DNA of 32,292 bases. It comes from an uncultured Muribaculaceae bacterium (GTDB lineage Bacteria; Bacteroidota; Bacteroidia; Bacteroidales; Muribaculaceae). The notes under the pieces are model-generated. The model was not told where the DNA came from. It saw only the letters and a program-made list of their open reading frames with translations, and made no database searches. Where the stretch lies: the NCBI GenBank assembly GCA_944321905.1, contig CALUNI010000016.1, forward strand, positions 1 through 32,292, given 5' to 3'. Positions 16,655-24,018 of the stretch are shown here, piece by piece; the stretch's first letter is position 1, and each line of letters starts with the position of its first letter. The position numbers were made by a program, and so were the translations under genes.

Positions 16655-18352
16655 TTACAATGTGAGTTTTATTCCATCGGGCATTTCGACTAAAATGTCT
16701 TTAATCACCAAATATTGTTTTGGCTTCAATGTTATTCCATCGATCGAAGAGGCGTAAATGGTGTAAACTATTTTTTCGAGGCGTTCAAGGTCGTCTGACC
16801 CATCTTTCTCCGTAAGAATTATTTCAAGGTCGTTGGTCGATTCGGCATCGTTTGTTGCTGCGGAGAAGCGGAATTTATCGAGGTTTACATCTATGCCATC
16901 TAATTGGTGACCATCGATGTCGTAAAGAGAGACCGTTGCTTCCAAATCAACTGGAATGTTGGTCACTCCGACGGCACGTACTATCAGACGGTCGGTTTTG
17001 TCGGCCACATCTTCAAGGTCGGATAGCAGATTATTGATGTTGTCGGTGTACTCGATGTTCATATTGCTGAACTTGAATGGAATTATTGCATGGTAATCGG
17101 CTGTGAGGGTGTATTCCTCGCCTAATTTTATCATTTGCATGTTGTTCATGCTTTCCAACGTTAGATTGTCGGATGTGATGCTGATGTTGTCGGGAACAAA
17201 TCGGAACAAGTTGGCTATCTCTTTGTTGACGACTGTGGTATAACCTGCCACAAATGTGTCGAGACTGCTTATGAGGATGTTGTTCATCATGTCAGCTTCT
17301 ACTTCGATGTTTGTAGAGGCAGAACTTGTTTGCGAACCTTTTATCGATGTCATGTCGAGAAGGAATGAACCTGCAGCATTGAGCGGGTTGAGGAGGTCGA
17401 TATATACGTAAACCTCTTGTGGCTCGAATGAAGTGTTGCCGTTGCGCAGAAAGTCTGGGATGTCGTTAAGAGCTATGTCGGTACTGATATTGGCCGAGGT
17501 GTTGAATTTTCCTGCGACCTGGTTGATCGAGGCTTTTTCTTCCTCCATGTAATACTCAAAAGCTACTTCTATATTTTGTGGTTTCACATTGCCCCCAAGC
17601 GACACCGATGCATAGGCCGTTATTTCTACGTCGTCTGTTATTTTTAAATACTTGCGCCCGTTTTCGCCGGTGACAATGTATTTGTTTTGCATATCTTTGC
17701 TTATGCTGAAAGATTCTACATATATGTCTAAAATTACGTTGGAATTGTTGGCATCCAAGTTCAACTCGGTTATTTTAAAACTATTAGTGCCGTTTTCAAG
17801 CTTGACAAATTCTGGGAAAGTCATTGTCAGGTCACGGAATGACACATTTTTCACGGCATCGGGAACAGGTGGCAGCGTTATTTCCAACATGGTATGTACG
17901 CTGCCGCCCTTAAAGTCGGCGTTGTATAGGGCTACGACTTCCTCCGGTAGCTGTTCATATATATCATATGTACCAATAGAGTTTACTTTACCTGCTTCGA
18001 CTATGGTTCCGTCGGGGACATTGCCACTTTCGTCAATGCCAATGATTACATTTCCAAAGGCAGGAGTAAAATTATTAACTGAAACTTCGTCGAGCGGGCC
18101 GACGGTCGTCGAAGTATTTCCATTGGTAGAAACTTCGTAGATACCGTTGTTGTCGGTAATGGTTTCAGATTCCTCGATTACTCGGTTGACATAGATCGTG
18201 TCGGTGTGTCCGACAGGTACTTTAAATTGCGAGCCGATTAGGATGTCGGTATTAATGTCTTTCGACAAGTCATACTTTTCGTCGCAAGATGTCAAGTACA
18301 ATGATGCTGCAATCATTGCGCAGGATAATATACGTGCAGATTCTTTTAACAT
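16655..18352 (-). CDS. large exported lipoprotein, function unknown
   Basis: With the ATG at 18352 the product is 565 residues and opens with a lipoprotein signal peptide ending SLYLTSC; Cys23 would be the lipidated residue. The following DEK is acidic, as in surface-export signals reported for Bacteroidetes lipoproteins, so surface exposure is possible (inference). The mature part is a long series of beta-rich segments about 90-110 residues apart, rich in Asn, Thr and Val, without a catalytic motif I can name. An ATG at 18412 in frame would put 20 odd residues before the signal peptide and is rejected. It heads an operon with a DUF5723 barrel and dus, and has a good promoter at 18459-18489. 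Confidence 0.82.
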   Translation of the reverse strand: MLKESARILSCAMIAASLYLTSCDEKYDLSKDINTDILIGSQFKVPVGHTDTIYVNRVIEESETITDNNGIYEVSTNGNTSTTVGPLDEVSVNNFTPAFGNVIIGIDESGNVPDGTIVEAGKVNSIGTYDIYEQLPEEVVALYNADFKGGSVHTMLEITLPPVPDAVKNVSFRDLTMTFPEFVKLENGTNSFKITELNLDANNSNVILDIYVESFSISKDMQNKYIVTGENGRKYLKITDDVEITAYASVSLGGNVKPQNIEVAFEYYMEEEKASINQVAGKFNTSANISTDIALNDIPDFLRNGNTSFEPQEVYVYIDLLNPLNAAGSFLLDMTSIKGSQTSSASTNIEVEADMMNNILISSLDTFVAGYTTVVNKEIANLFRFVPDNISITSDNLTLESMNNMQMIKLGEEYTLTADYHAIIPFKFSNMNIEYTDNINNLLSDLEDVADKTDRLIVRAVGVTNIPVDLEATVSLYDIDGHQLDGIDVNLDKFRFSAATNDAESTNDLEIILTEKDGSDDLERLEKIVYTIYASSIDGITLKPKQYLVIKDILVEMPDGIKLTL

Positions 18353-18458
18353 ATAATAAAAATTGAATAAATCACTAAAATGATGAGCGCATATTATATT
18401 CATACTATGCACCTATGCACTACGCTTTATGCTTGTTAAGATATGCCAAATAATGCTA

Positions 18459-18489
18459 CAAAATTACCATTTATTGTTGTTTATACAAA
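18459..18489 (-). promoter_or_regulatory. Bacteroidetes-type promoter of the lipoprotein operon
   Basis: On the minus strand a TTTG -33 element (18486-18489) is separated by 19 bases from the -7 box TAATTTTG (18459-18466). Both match consensus. Transcription would begin near 18453, about 100 bases before the start at 18352. Confidence 0.6.
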
Positions 18490-18504
18490 ATAAAATGCTA
18501 ATTT

Positions 18505-18512
18505 TATATTTG
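18505..18512 (+). promoter_or_regulatory. -7 box of the divergent plus-strand promoter
   Basis: TATATTTG (18505-18512) matches TAnnTTTG and is 60 bases before the ATG at 18573. The -33 element is weak (TTTA at 18480-18483, 21 bases upstream). It overlaps the -33 side of the divergent minus-strand promoter. Confidence 0.4.
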
Positions 18513-18572
18513 GAAATTAAACTTGCAGCGACAACGCATATCTAACAATTAAAAGAAAGGGAATATGCCATT

Positions 18573-20021
18573 ATGAAATTAAGAATGTTGAGTATATTAG
18601 GATTGTCTTGTGCCGTGGCGCTAAGTGCATCGGCTCAAGATTATGACGATATCTATTATGACAGTTCTCAAGACGAAACTGTGGTCGAGAGTGCGGAGAA
18701 ACAATCTCAAGCCGCGGTTTCGGAACCAGTCCAAACAAGTTCAAATAACATCGGAGATGAATCGAACGTATGGCATAGTAGCAATATCGTAGATTTGAGA
18801 GATGTTGACGAATACAATCGTCAAGGTGATTACTTGGCTCAAAATGCCGCATATGGCGGTGATTCGGTTTATGTGGATTCGGTGCCTGCCAATGGCGATG
18901 CGTTTGAATATACCGAACGTATAAGGCGTTTCCACAATGCCGACGTAATAGCCGAGTCGAATGATGAAGAATTGGTAAACCTTTATGTATATACCAGGCC
19001 GGACGTGAATATTGTAATAGGTTCTCCCACTACGGCTTACGTGAGTCCATGGGGGGCTACTGTTTCGTTTGGCAGCTGGGGCTGGTATGATCCATGGTAC
19101 TACGACCCGTGGTATTATGATTCATGGTACTATCGCCCTTATTGGTATTACACTTCATGGTATCGTCCTTTCTGGGGATGGGGGTGGTATGCTCCATATT
19201 ACGCCTATCATCACCATCATTATTATCATGACTGGTGGCGTCCGGCTTATCGCCCGCATGCACCATATTCAACTTATACCAACAGGGGACGAAGACTGTA
19301 TGCCAACAATGGTCGCAGCGGGTATGCAGCAGGAAGTTCTCGTGGCGGCGTGGTTGGTGGTCGGCGAGCTGTTGCCGCGACAGGAAACCGTAGAGGTGTT
19401 GCCGCCAATAAGAATCAACAATCCGTAGTTTCGTCTAATGTAAACAGGCTTAACAACAGGGTTGTAGCAAATAACGACGTGAATCGTTATAGGTCGCGTG
19501 TAAATCGTGTAAATGCTGGTAATTTGTCGGTTAACAGTGCCTCGGCCATATCGGGGAACAGGGTTTCGGCGAGTACGAACAATCGGGTCAACGTCTCGGC
19601 TGCAAATCGTGTTAACCGCAATAATACGACAACAAATGCGATTCGTCGTCAAGCTTCGTCAAATGTCAACAGGGTAGCCGGAACTGCTACAGTGAGACAA
19701 CGAACGAACCAATTAAACCGCAATTCATATGTGGGAGGTCGAACTTCGTCCTACAAGGCCGGGTCGTCAACCGGTTATCGTTCGACAAGCAGAGGTACTT
19801 CGTATTATCGTTCAAATCGCAGTACGCCGTCATACAACCGAAGCACTCCATCATACAATCGCAGCACGACAACGCGTAACAACTCTACGTATCGCACTAA
19901 CCGCAGTACTCCGTCATATAATCGTAGCAGTAGCAGTTTTAGGTCTTCGTCACGTAGTACAGGATATTCACGAGGCAGCAGCGGCGCGGCTCGTGGCGGC
20001 GGAGGTAGAGGACGAAGGTAG
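18573..20021 (+). CDS. exported low-complexity protein, Tyr/Trp/His-rich centre and Arg/Asn/Ser-rich tail
   Basis: A 482-residue protein I cannot assign to a functional family. A signal peptide (ILGLSCAVALSASAQ) is followed by an acidic Tyr/Asp/Ser/Glu-rich segment, then a short ordered-looking stretch ending NLYVYTRPDVNIVIGSP. Residues about 168-225 are extraordinarily aromatic, with DPWYY-type repeats (19089-19133) and a His/Tyr cluster HHHHYYHDWW. From about residue 230 the chain is basic and low complexity: first Asn/Arg/Val (NRVN-type units), then Ser/Tyr/Arg with STPSYNR repeats, ending in a glycine-arginine tail GGGGRGRR. It probably acts in the periplasm or at the cell surface. The start follows AAAGAAAGGGA. 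It is divergent from the lipoprotein operon and followed by a hairpin at 20046-20090. Confidence 0.85.
   Translation: MKLRMLSILGLSCAVALSASAQDYDDIYYDSSQDETVVESAEKQSQAAVSEPVQTSSNNIGDESNVWHSSNIVDLRDVDEYNRQGDYLAQNAAYGGDSVYVDSVPANGDAFEYTERIRRFHNADVIAESNDEELVNLYVYTRPDVNIVIGSPTTAYVSPWGATVSFGSWGWYDPWYYDPWYYDSWYYRPYWYYTSWYRPFWGWGWYAPYYAYHHHHYYHDWWRPAYRPHAPYSTYTNRGRRLYANNGRSGYAAGSSRGGVVGGRRAVAATGNRRGVAANKNQQSVVSSNVNRLNNRVVANNDVNRYRSRVNRVNAGNLSVNSASAISGNRVSASTNNRVNVSAANRVNRNNTTTNAIRRQASSNVNRVAGTATVRQRTNQLNRNSYVGGRTSSYKAGSSTGYRSTSRGTSYYRSNRSTPSYNRSTPSYNRSTTTRNNSTYRTNRSTPSYNRSSSSFRSSSRSTGYSRGSSGAARGGGGRGRR
19089..19133 (+). repeat. 15-bp tandem repeat coding DPWYY
   Basis: Three in-frame 15-base units (19089-19103, 19104-19118, 19119-19133) encode DPWYY, DPWYY and DSWYY. 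Synonymous differences between units show that the protein pattern, not just recent DNA duplication, is kept. Confidence 0.9.
19818..19922 (+). repeat. 21-bp imperfect repeat coding STPSYNR-type units
   Basis: Units begin near 19818 and 19839 in tandem, with a third at 19902-19922 after a diverged spacer. They encode the RSTPSYN pattern. The DNA units differ at several third positions. Confidence 0.8.
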
Positions 20022-20045
20022 CAGAGAGACATATTGAATGTATAA

Positions 20046-20090
20046 TGTGCCACCTAACCATACTACACCAGAGGCAAGGAAGGTGGCACA
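20046..20090 (+). terminator. hairpin after the low-complexity gene
   Basis: Perfect 10-bp arms TGTGCCACCT (20046-20055) and AGGTGGCACA (20081-20090) enclose a 25-nt loop, 24 bases past the stop codon. No T run follows, so factor-independent termination is uncertain. Confidence 0.5.
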
Positions 20091-20133
20091 ATTAGTATAA
20101 AAGAACTTTTATGTATTAATAGTAATTTTGGTT

Positions 20134-21759
20134 ATGCGTAAATATTTAATAGCTATGATGCTTGTGTCGTCGTTATCGTCGATGGGGCAATCGGCTTTTG
20201 ATTTATATCAATATTCGCAAAGAGATATGCGTGGCACGGCACGCTATATGTCGATGGCAGGTGCGTTTGGCGCACTTGGCGGGGATTTGTCGGCAATAAA
20301 TCTCAACCCTGGTGGTATAGGCATATATCGCAGTTCCGACGTTGGATTAACATTAGATTTTAACATAGGTAGCACCACCACCGAAAGCCCTACGTCGAGT
20401 GTAGCTACCGACAGGTTTAAATTTTATTGCAACAGTGCCGGGTACGTTGGCGCCATGCGGTTGGACTCAGAGATAATACCTAATATTAACTGGGGACTTA
20501 CTTACAACCGTGCGGCTTCATACAATCGTCATTACCGAGGCACTATTGGGAATATAAATAATTCATTCTCCAACTATATGGCCGGAGTGTCGTCATCCAA
20601 CGGTTGCTCTGTAGATGATCTGTCGTATGACAGTTATTATAGCGGGTTTAATCCTTATCTCGACGGCAACGCAAGCTGGATGGAAATTCTTGCCTATAAT
20701 TCATATTTGGTAAATATGGTAGATGGCAATTTCCAAGGTCTGTTTGGCCGCGGTACGAATGGAGAAGCCACTTTTGAGACATTTGAATCGGGCGGGGTAG
20801 ATGATTTCACATTCAACGTTGGTGGAAATATAGCCAACATGCTGTATTGGGGCATGAGCCTTGGAATAAGTTCTATGTCGCGCGATGTCGATACATATTA
20901 TGGCGAGAATTTGAAAAATGCGCAGGTTACGGTTTTATATACCGACCCGTCTGACGGGCTTGATTACGAAGAAATGAGAACCGGCAATGCCGATTATAAC
21001 GTGCATAATTATTTGCGTACAACAGGAACGGGAGTGAATTTTAATCTCGGACTTATCTTCAAGCCCGTGAATGAGTTGCGCTTAGGGTTTGCATTCCACA
21101 CGCCGACTTATTATTCACTGAAGGATGAATATTTTACCGAGTTGCAATATAACTATGAGGCAGCCGGGATGCAAAACAACGGGGTATCGTATGTCAACGA
21201 TGGCTACTATGGCGAATTTAATTATAACATGCGCACTCCGTGGCGGTTTGTAGCAAGTGCCGCCACTGTGCTTGGTGGGAAAGGCATATTGAGCTTTGAT
21301 TATGAATACGTCGGTTATCAGACCATGGAAATGTCTGACGACTATGGCAATAGCTATATCGGTGTTAATAACGATGTGGATGATTATTATCAAGCATCTC
21401 ATATATTCAAGGTCGGTGCCGAGTACCGACTGACCAATAACTTCAGTATCAGGGCTGGCTATTCTTATCAAACGTCGGCTTCGACCGATATGGTACGTGA
21501 CGATATGATGAATGTATCTACTACAATGACCCCGGCAAGCTACGAGACCGAAAATAACATACAGCACATCACATTCGGAGTGGGCTATAAGTATAAGCGT
21601 TTTTATACCGACTTTGCATTCGTGCATCGTGACAGAGAGAGCGAGTTTCATGCGTTTTCACCGGTCATTTACAGTAGCGGAGACCGGGACTTGTCGCCTA
21701 AAGCTCGAATAAATAACTACGATAATCAGATCGTGTGGACGCTTGGCATTCGTTTTTGA
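20134..21759 (+). CDS. OmpP1/FadL-type outer-membrane transport barrel
   Basis: A 541-residue outer-membrane protein. The signal peptide (MRKYLIAMMLVSSLSSMGQ) is followed by the family hallmark ARYMSMAGAFGALGGDLSAI and NLNPGGIGIYRSSD, which in FadL-type channels forms the N-terminal hatch. Aromatic, alternating beta-strands fill the rest and the last residue is Phe (WTLGIRF), the usual barrel-insertion end. FadL-family proteins carry hydrophobic compounds across the outer membrane; the substrate here is unknown. I chose the ATG at 20134 because the frame upstream offers only a TTG at 20128. The rdgB start lies 16 bases after the stop, so the two are probably co-transcribed. Confidence 0.88.
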   Translation: MRKYLIAMMLVSSLSSMGQSAFDLYQYSQRDMRGTARYMSMAGAFGALGGDLSAINLNPGGIGIYRSSDVGLTLDFNIGSTTTESPTSSVATDRFKFYCNSAGYVGAMRLDSEIIPNINWGLTYNRAASYNRHYRGTIGNINNSFSNYMAGVSSSNGCSVDDLSYDSYYSGFNPYLDGNASWMEILAYNSYLVNMVDGNFQGLFGRGTNGEATFETFESGGVDDFTFNVGGNIANMLYWGMSLGISSMSRDVDTYYGENLKNAQVTVLYTDPSDGLDYEEMRTGNADYNVHNYLRTTGTGVNFNLGLIFKPVNELRLGFAFHTPTYYSLKDEYFTELQYNYEAAGMQNNGVSYVNDGYYGEFNYNMRTPWRFVASAATVLGGKGILSFDYEYVGYQTMEMSDDYGNSYIGVNNDVDDYYQASHIFKVGAEYRLTNNFSIRAGYSYQTSASTDMVRDDMMNVSTTMTPASYETENNIQHITFGVGYKYKRFYTDFAFVHRDRESEFHAFSPVIYSSGDRDLSPKARINNYDNQIVWTLGIRF

Positions 21760-21775
21760 AATTTAATAGTTGGGT

Positions 21776-22354
21776 ATGAAAATAGTATTTGCTACCAATA
21801 ATAAGAATAAATTGCGTGAATTGCAGGAGATGTTGGCGGGACGCAACATTGAGGTGTTGGGGCTTGCCGATATCGGCTGCAACGATGAAATAGAAGAGAA
21901 TGCCGATACCATAGAGGGCAATGCCTTAATAAAGGCGAGGTATGTGAAGGAGCGGTATGGCTATGATTGCTTTGCCGATGATACAGGTCTTGAGATAGAT
22001 GCACTCAACGGTGCTCCGGGCGTGTATTCGGCCAGATTTGCAGGTGAAGATTGCAATAGCGAGCACAATATAGACAAAGTTCTACACTTGATGGGCGGAA
22101 CAAGTAATCGTCGGGCACGATTTGTGACTGTTATCGCACTTTGCAAGGGTGACGGGGTATATACGTTTGAAGGAGAGGTGAAAGGCCGGATTCTTACAGG
22201 CAGGCGTGGAAGTGACGGATTTGGCTATGACAGCATATTTGAGCCGGAAGGGGGTGACGGCTTGACGTTTGCCGAGATGACGCATGAGCAGAAAAATGCT
22301 ATAAGCCATCGAGGACGTGCGGTGAGAAAACTCGTGGATTTCTTGTTGTCGTGA
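21776..22354 (+). CDS. rdgB: RdgB/HAM1 family non-canonical purine NTP pyrophosphatase
   Basis: A 192-residue house-cleaning enzyme that hydrolyses dITP and XTP to monophosphates, keeping damaged purines out of nucleic acid. Motifs are FATNNKNKLREL at the N-terminus, the metal-site segment FADDTGLEIDAL, the substrate loop GAPGVYSARFAG, GSDGFGYDSIFEP and the C-terminal MTHEQKNAISHRGRA. Length is normal for the family. The ATG at 21776 is chosen over a TTG two codons upstream. It follows the OmpP1/FadL-type gene by 16 bases and ends at a strong bidirectional terminator. Confidence 0.95.
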   Translation: MKIVFATNNKNKLRELQEMLAGRNIEVLGLADIGCNDEIEENADTIEGNALIKARYVKERYGYDCFADDTGLEIDALNGAPGVYSARFAGEDCNSEHNIDKVLHLMGGTSNRRARFVTVIALCKGDGVYTFEGEVKGRILTGRRGSDGFGYDSIFEPEGGDGLTFAEMTHEQKNAISHRGRAVRKLVDFLLS

Positions 22355-22383
22355 AATTAGAGTGACATTTATTCTCATACAGA

Positions 22384-22432
22384 AAGGCAATGGCAAAGAA
22401 ATGTGTGATTCACGCTTCTTTGCCATTGCCTT
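22384..22432. terminator. bidirectional terminator between rdgB and the barrel gene
   Basis: Perfect 17-bp arms (22384-22400 and 22416-22432) with a 15-nt loop lie between two convergent genes. The core is GGCAATGGCAAAGAA with its complement. A T-rich stretch with T7 follows shortly downstream on the plus strand, so it can serve both genes. Confidence 0.75.
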
Positions 22433-22444
22433 AGTTATGTTTTT

Positions 22445-23092
22445 TTAAAAATGATAGCCTATTCCGACGTTTACCACATTTGCTTCGCCTAAGTTTTCAT
22501 ACTGGTTAGTCAGAGACAAGTCGAATGAACCTTTTACAGCGATGCGCCAGAAATTGAATGCAACTCCAAATCGCAACCGCATCGAGGGTTTATTGTACAG
22601 GCCACATTTTAGTCCTTTATATACTTCTTCTTGCTTGAATGCACAATTGAAATATGGACCTGTGAAGAAGTCAATACTTCGGTATTTGCCACAGATTATG
22701 TTGTATCCAACCATTCCTCCTAAGCCAAAACCAATTTCGTAGGAATGGCTTTTGCTTTTATTTGAAATTTCTTCGCCTTCATCTGGGTTTATTGACACAC
22801 TGCGAGTTGCGTCAATCCCCCAAGGGATGTCTCGGTATATCCTATCTAATTTATGATTCTCATAATATAGTGAAACTTGGGGAGATATGTATAGCCCGTC
22901 AATCATATAAAATCGATATCCACCGGTGGCAGCAATTCCCCAAAAGTCAAGGCCTCTATAACCATATTCATTGTTGAAATCACCGACCGACCAATTATAG
23001 TCAACATCGGCAGTAAAATGGTTATGTCTTATGTTTTGGGCATATGTCCAACAAGATAACATTACGAATAAAAATGTTATTATTTTTTTCAT
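22445..23092 (-). CDS. small outer-membrane beta-barrel protein
   Basis: A 215-residue protein with a signal peptide (MKKIITFLFVMLSCWTYAQ). The mature part has about eight amphipathic strands rich in Tyr, Phe and Gly, such as WGIAATGGYRFYMIDGLY and FGLGGMVGYNII, and ends GIGYHF with a terminal Phe. This is the pattern of eight-stranded OmpW/OmpX-size porin-like barrels. I cannot name the family. It lies 40 bases after a tiny lipoprotein gene on the same strand and probably shares its promoter. Confidence 0.82.
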   Translation of the reverse strand: MKKIITFLFVMLSCWTYAQNIRHNHFTADVDYNWSVGDFNNEYGYRGLDFWGIAATGGYRFYMIDGLYISPQVSLYYENHKLDRIYRDIPWGIDATRSVSINPDEGEEISNKSKSHSYEIGFGLGGMVGYNIICGKYRSIDFFTGPYFNCAFKQEEVYKGLKCGLYNKPSMRLRFGVAFNFWRIAVKGSFDLSLTNQYENLGEANVVNVGIGYHF

Positions 23093-23132
23093 AGACTTTT
23101 TATTTTTTTATAAACACATCTTCTCTGTTTTT

Positions 23133-23315
23133 TTAACCTTTATTGGAATCGGGTATGTTGAAGTTTGCGTCATAATAGTACCCGTTATATTCTCCTTCCC
23201 ATCCCCAATTCATGTGTGTGTCGTTTTTGCTTGTGGTGATACATGCTGGTTCATTCTCGTTGCATGACACTGACAGTATAGCCAGTGTTGCCATTACATT
23301 AATGATGAATTTCAT
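23133..23315 (-). CDS. 60-residue lipoprotein
   Basis: A very small exported protein. The start at 23315 gives the signal peptide MKFIINVMATLAILSVSC with a lipobox LSVSC; the mature protein is only about 43 residues, acidic and rich in Asn, Tyr and Trp (MNWGWEGEYNGYYYDANF). An ATG at 23342 would add nine residues before the signal peptide. No family is recognised. A -7 box at 23357-23364 fits the shorter start. The pairing with the downstream barrel suggests they work together or are at least co-transcribed. Confidence 0.6.
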   Translation of the reverse strand: MKFIINVMATLAILSVSCNENEPACITTSKNDTHMNWGWEGEYNGYYYDANFNIPDSNKG

Positions 23316-23356
23316 AACATTATTGTTAGGATTAGTCGTCAAAACGATTGTTCATG

Positions 23357-23364
23357 CAAATATA
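23357..23364 (-). promoter_or_regulatory. -7 box upstream of the small lipoprotein
   Basis: The minus strand reads TATATTTG (complement of 23357-23364), matching TAnnTTTG, about 41 bases before the start at 23315. Only a T-rich stretch stands where the -33 element should be. Confidence 0.4.
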
Positions 23365-23472
23365 TCTATTAAGAAAAATAACGTTATGAAAAAAAGATAA
23401 AATTTTATAAAATTATCCCATATAGGCATGTAAATAGATATTTTTTATGCGTATATGATAATTAACAGGCAG

Positions 23473-24012
23473 TTATGAGGGTATAGTATGCGTTTTTGCC
23501 GATAATGCCTGCCGATAGAGCTTGAGCATGGCAAGGGCCATGTTTTCCCGATTCCTCCGCGTGGAAATGACCGCTGCCTTGTGCCGCAAATATGGTGGGA
23601 GCGAGTTGCGGGTGTCGTTGGAAGTGCAAATGATGCAATTGCAGCGGCTCATCATGGCAGACTGCATGAGCGAGGACTTGAAACTGTTGCCGATTGTCAT
23701 CACATTTACTGCATTGGGGTTGTCGCAAATCCTGCAACCCGAGGAATGGAAGATGAAAGGAGAGTCGTCATAGTCATCGATGCGGACTGCAAGGTGGCGT
23801 GTGAGCCACATGTTGCGCATGATGTATAAATGCCCCTGCCTGGCTATGTCGAGGCGGTATCGGTATTCATTGGCAATGGCGTTGCGATACTCGATAAAGC
23901 GCAATTGGGCATCGCGTTGCGCGAGCAAGCCGCGTATCATGGCCGCCCACTGCATGCTTTCCGCGCCGTGCCGTTGCAGGTTGAATATTATGTTGTCGAG
24001 GTATATAATCAT
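23473..24012 (-). pseudogene. truncated family 4 glycosyltransferase remnant
   Basis: The 179-residue frame resembles the N-terminal half of Bacteroidales GT4 enzymes: YLDNIIFNLQRHG, LRFIEYRNAIANEYRYRLDI, FIFHSSGCRICDNPNAVNV and CIICTSNDTRNSL. Intact relatives are about twice as long. Two family features look lost: the early Gly-Gly loop reads GAES, and the His-Asp after NVxTI reads GN. The last 20 residues (NRENMALAMLKLYRQAL) resemble the C-terminal helix of full-length enzymes, so an internal in-frame deletion of about 200 residues removing the donor-binding domain is likely. Base composition is more GC-rich than the neighbours. It begins 6 bases after the phospholipase stop codon. It may still be translated, but is unlikely to be an active transferase. 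Confidence 0.6.
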
Positions 24013-24018
24013 TGCATA

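Noticed and set aside
19057-19272. Antisense frame opposite the aromatic-rich segment
   Set aside because: It is the complement of the repetitive Tyr/Trp/His codons, which naturally lack stops on the other strand; it shows no independent gene signal.
20123-20130. TAATTTTG matching the -7 consensus
   Set aside because: Transcription would begin after the ATG at 20134, so it cannot serve that gene, and there is no -33 element at the right distance.
23462-23737. Alternative minus-strand frame inside the glycosyltransferase remnant
   Set aside because: It does not continue the GT4 similarity after any point, so it is not evidence for a simple frameshift; the remnant is better explained by an in-frame deletion.
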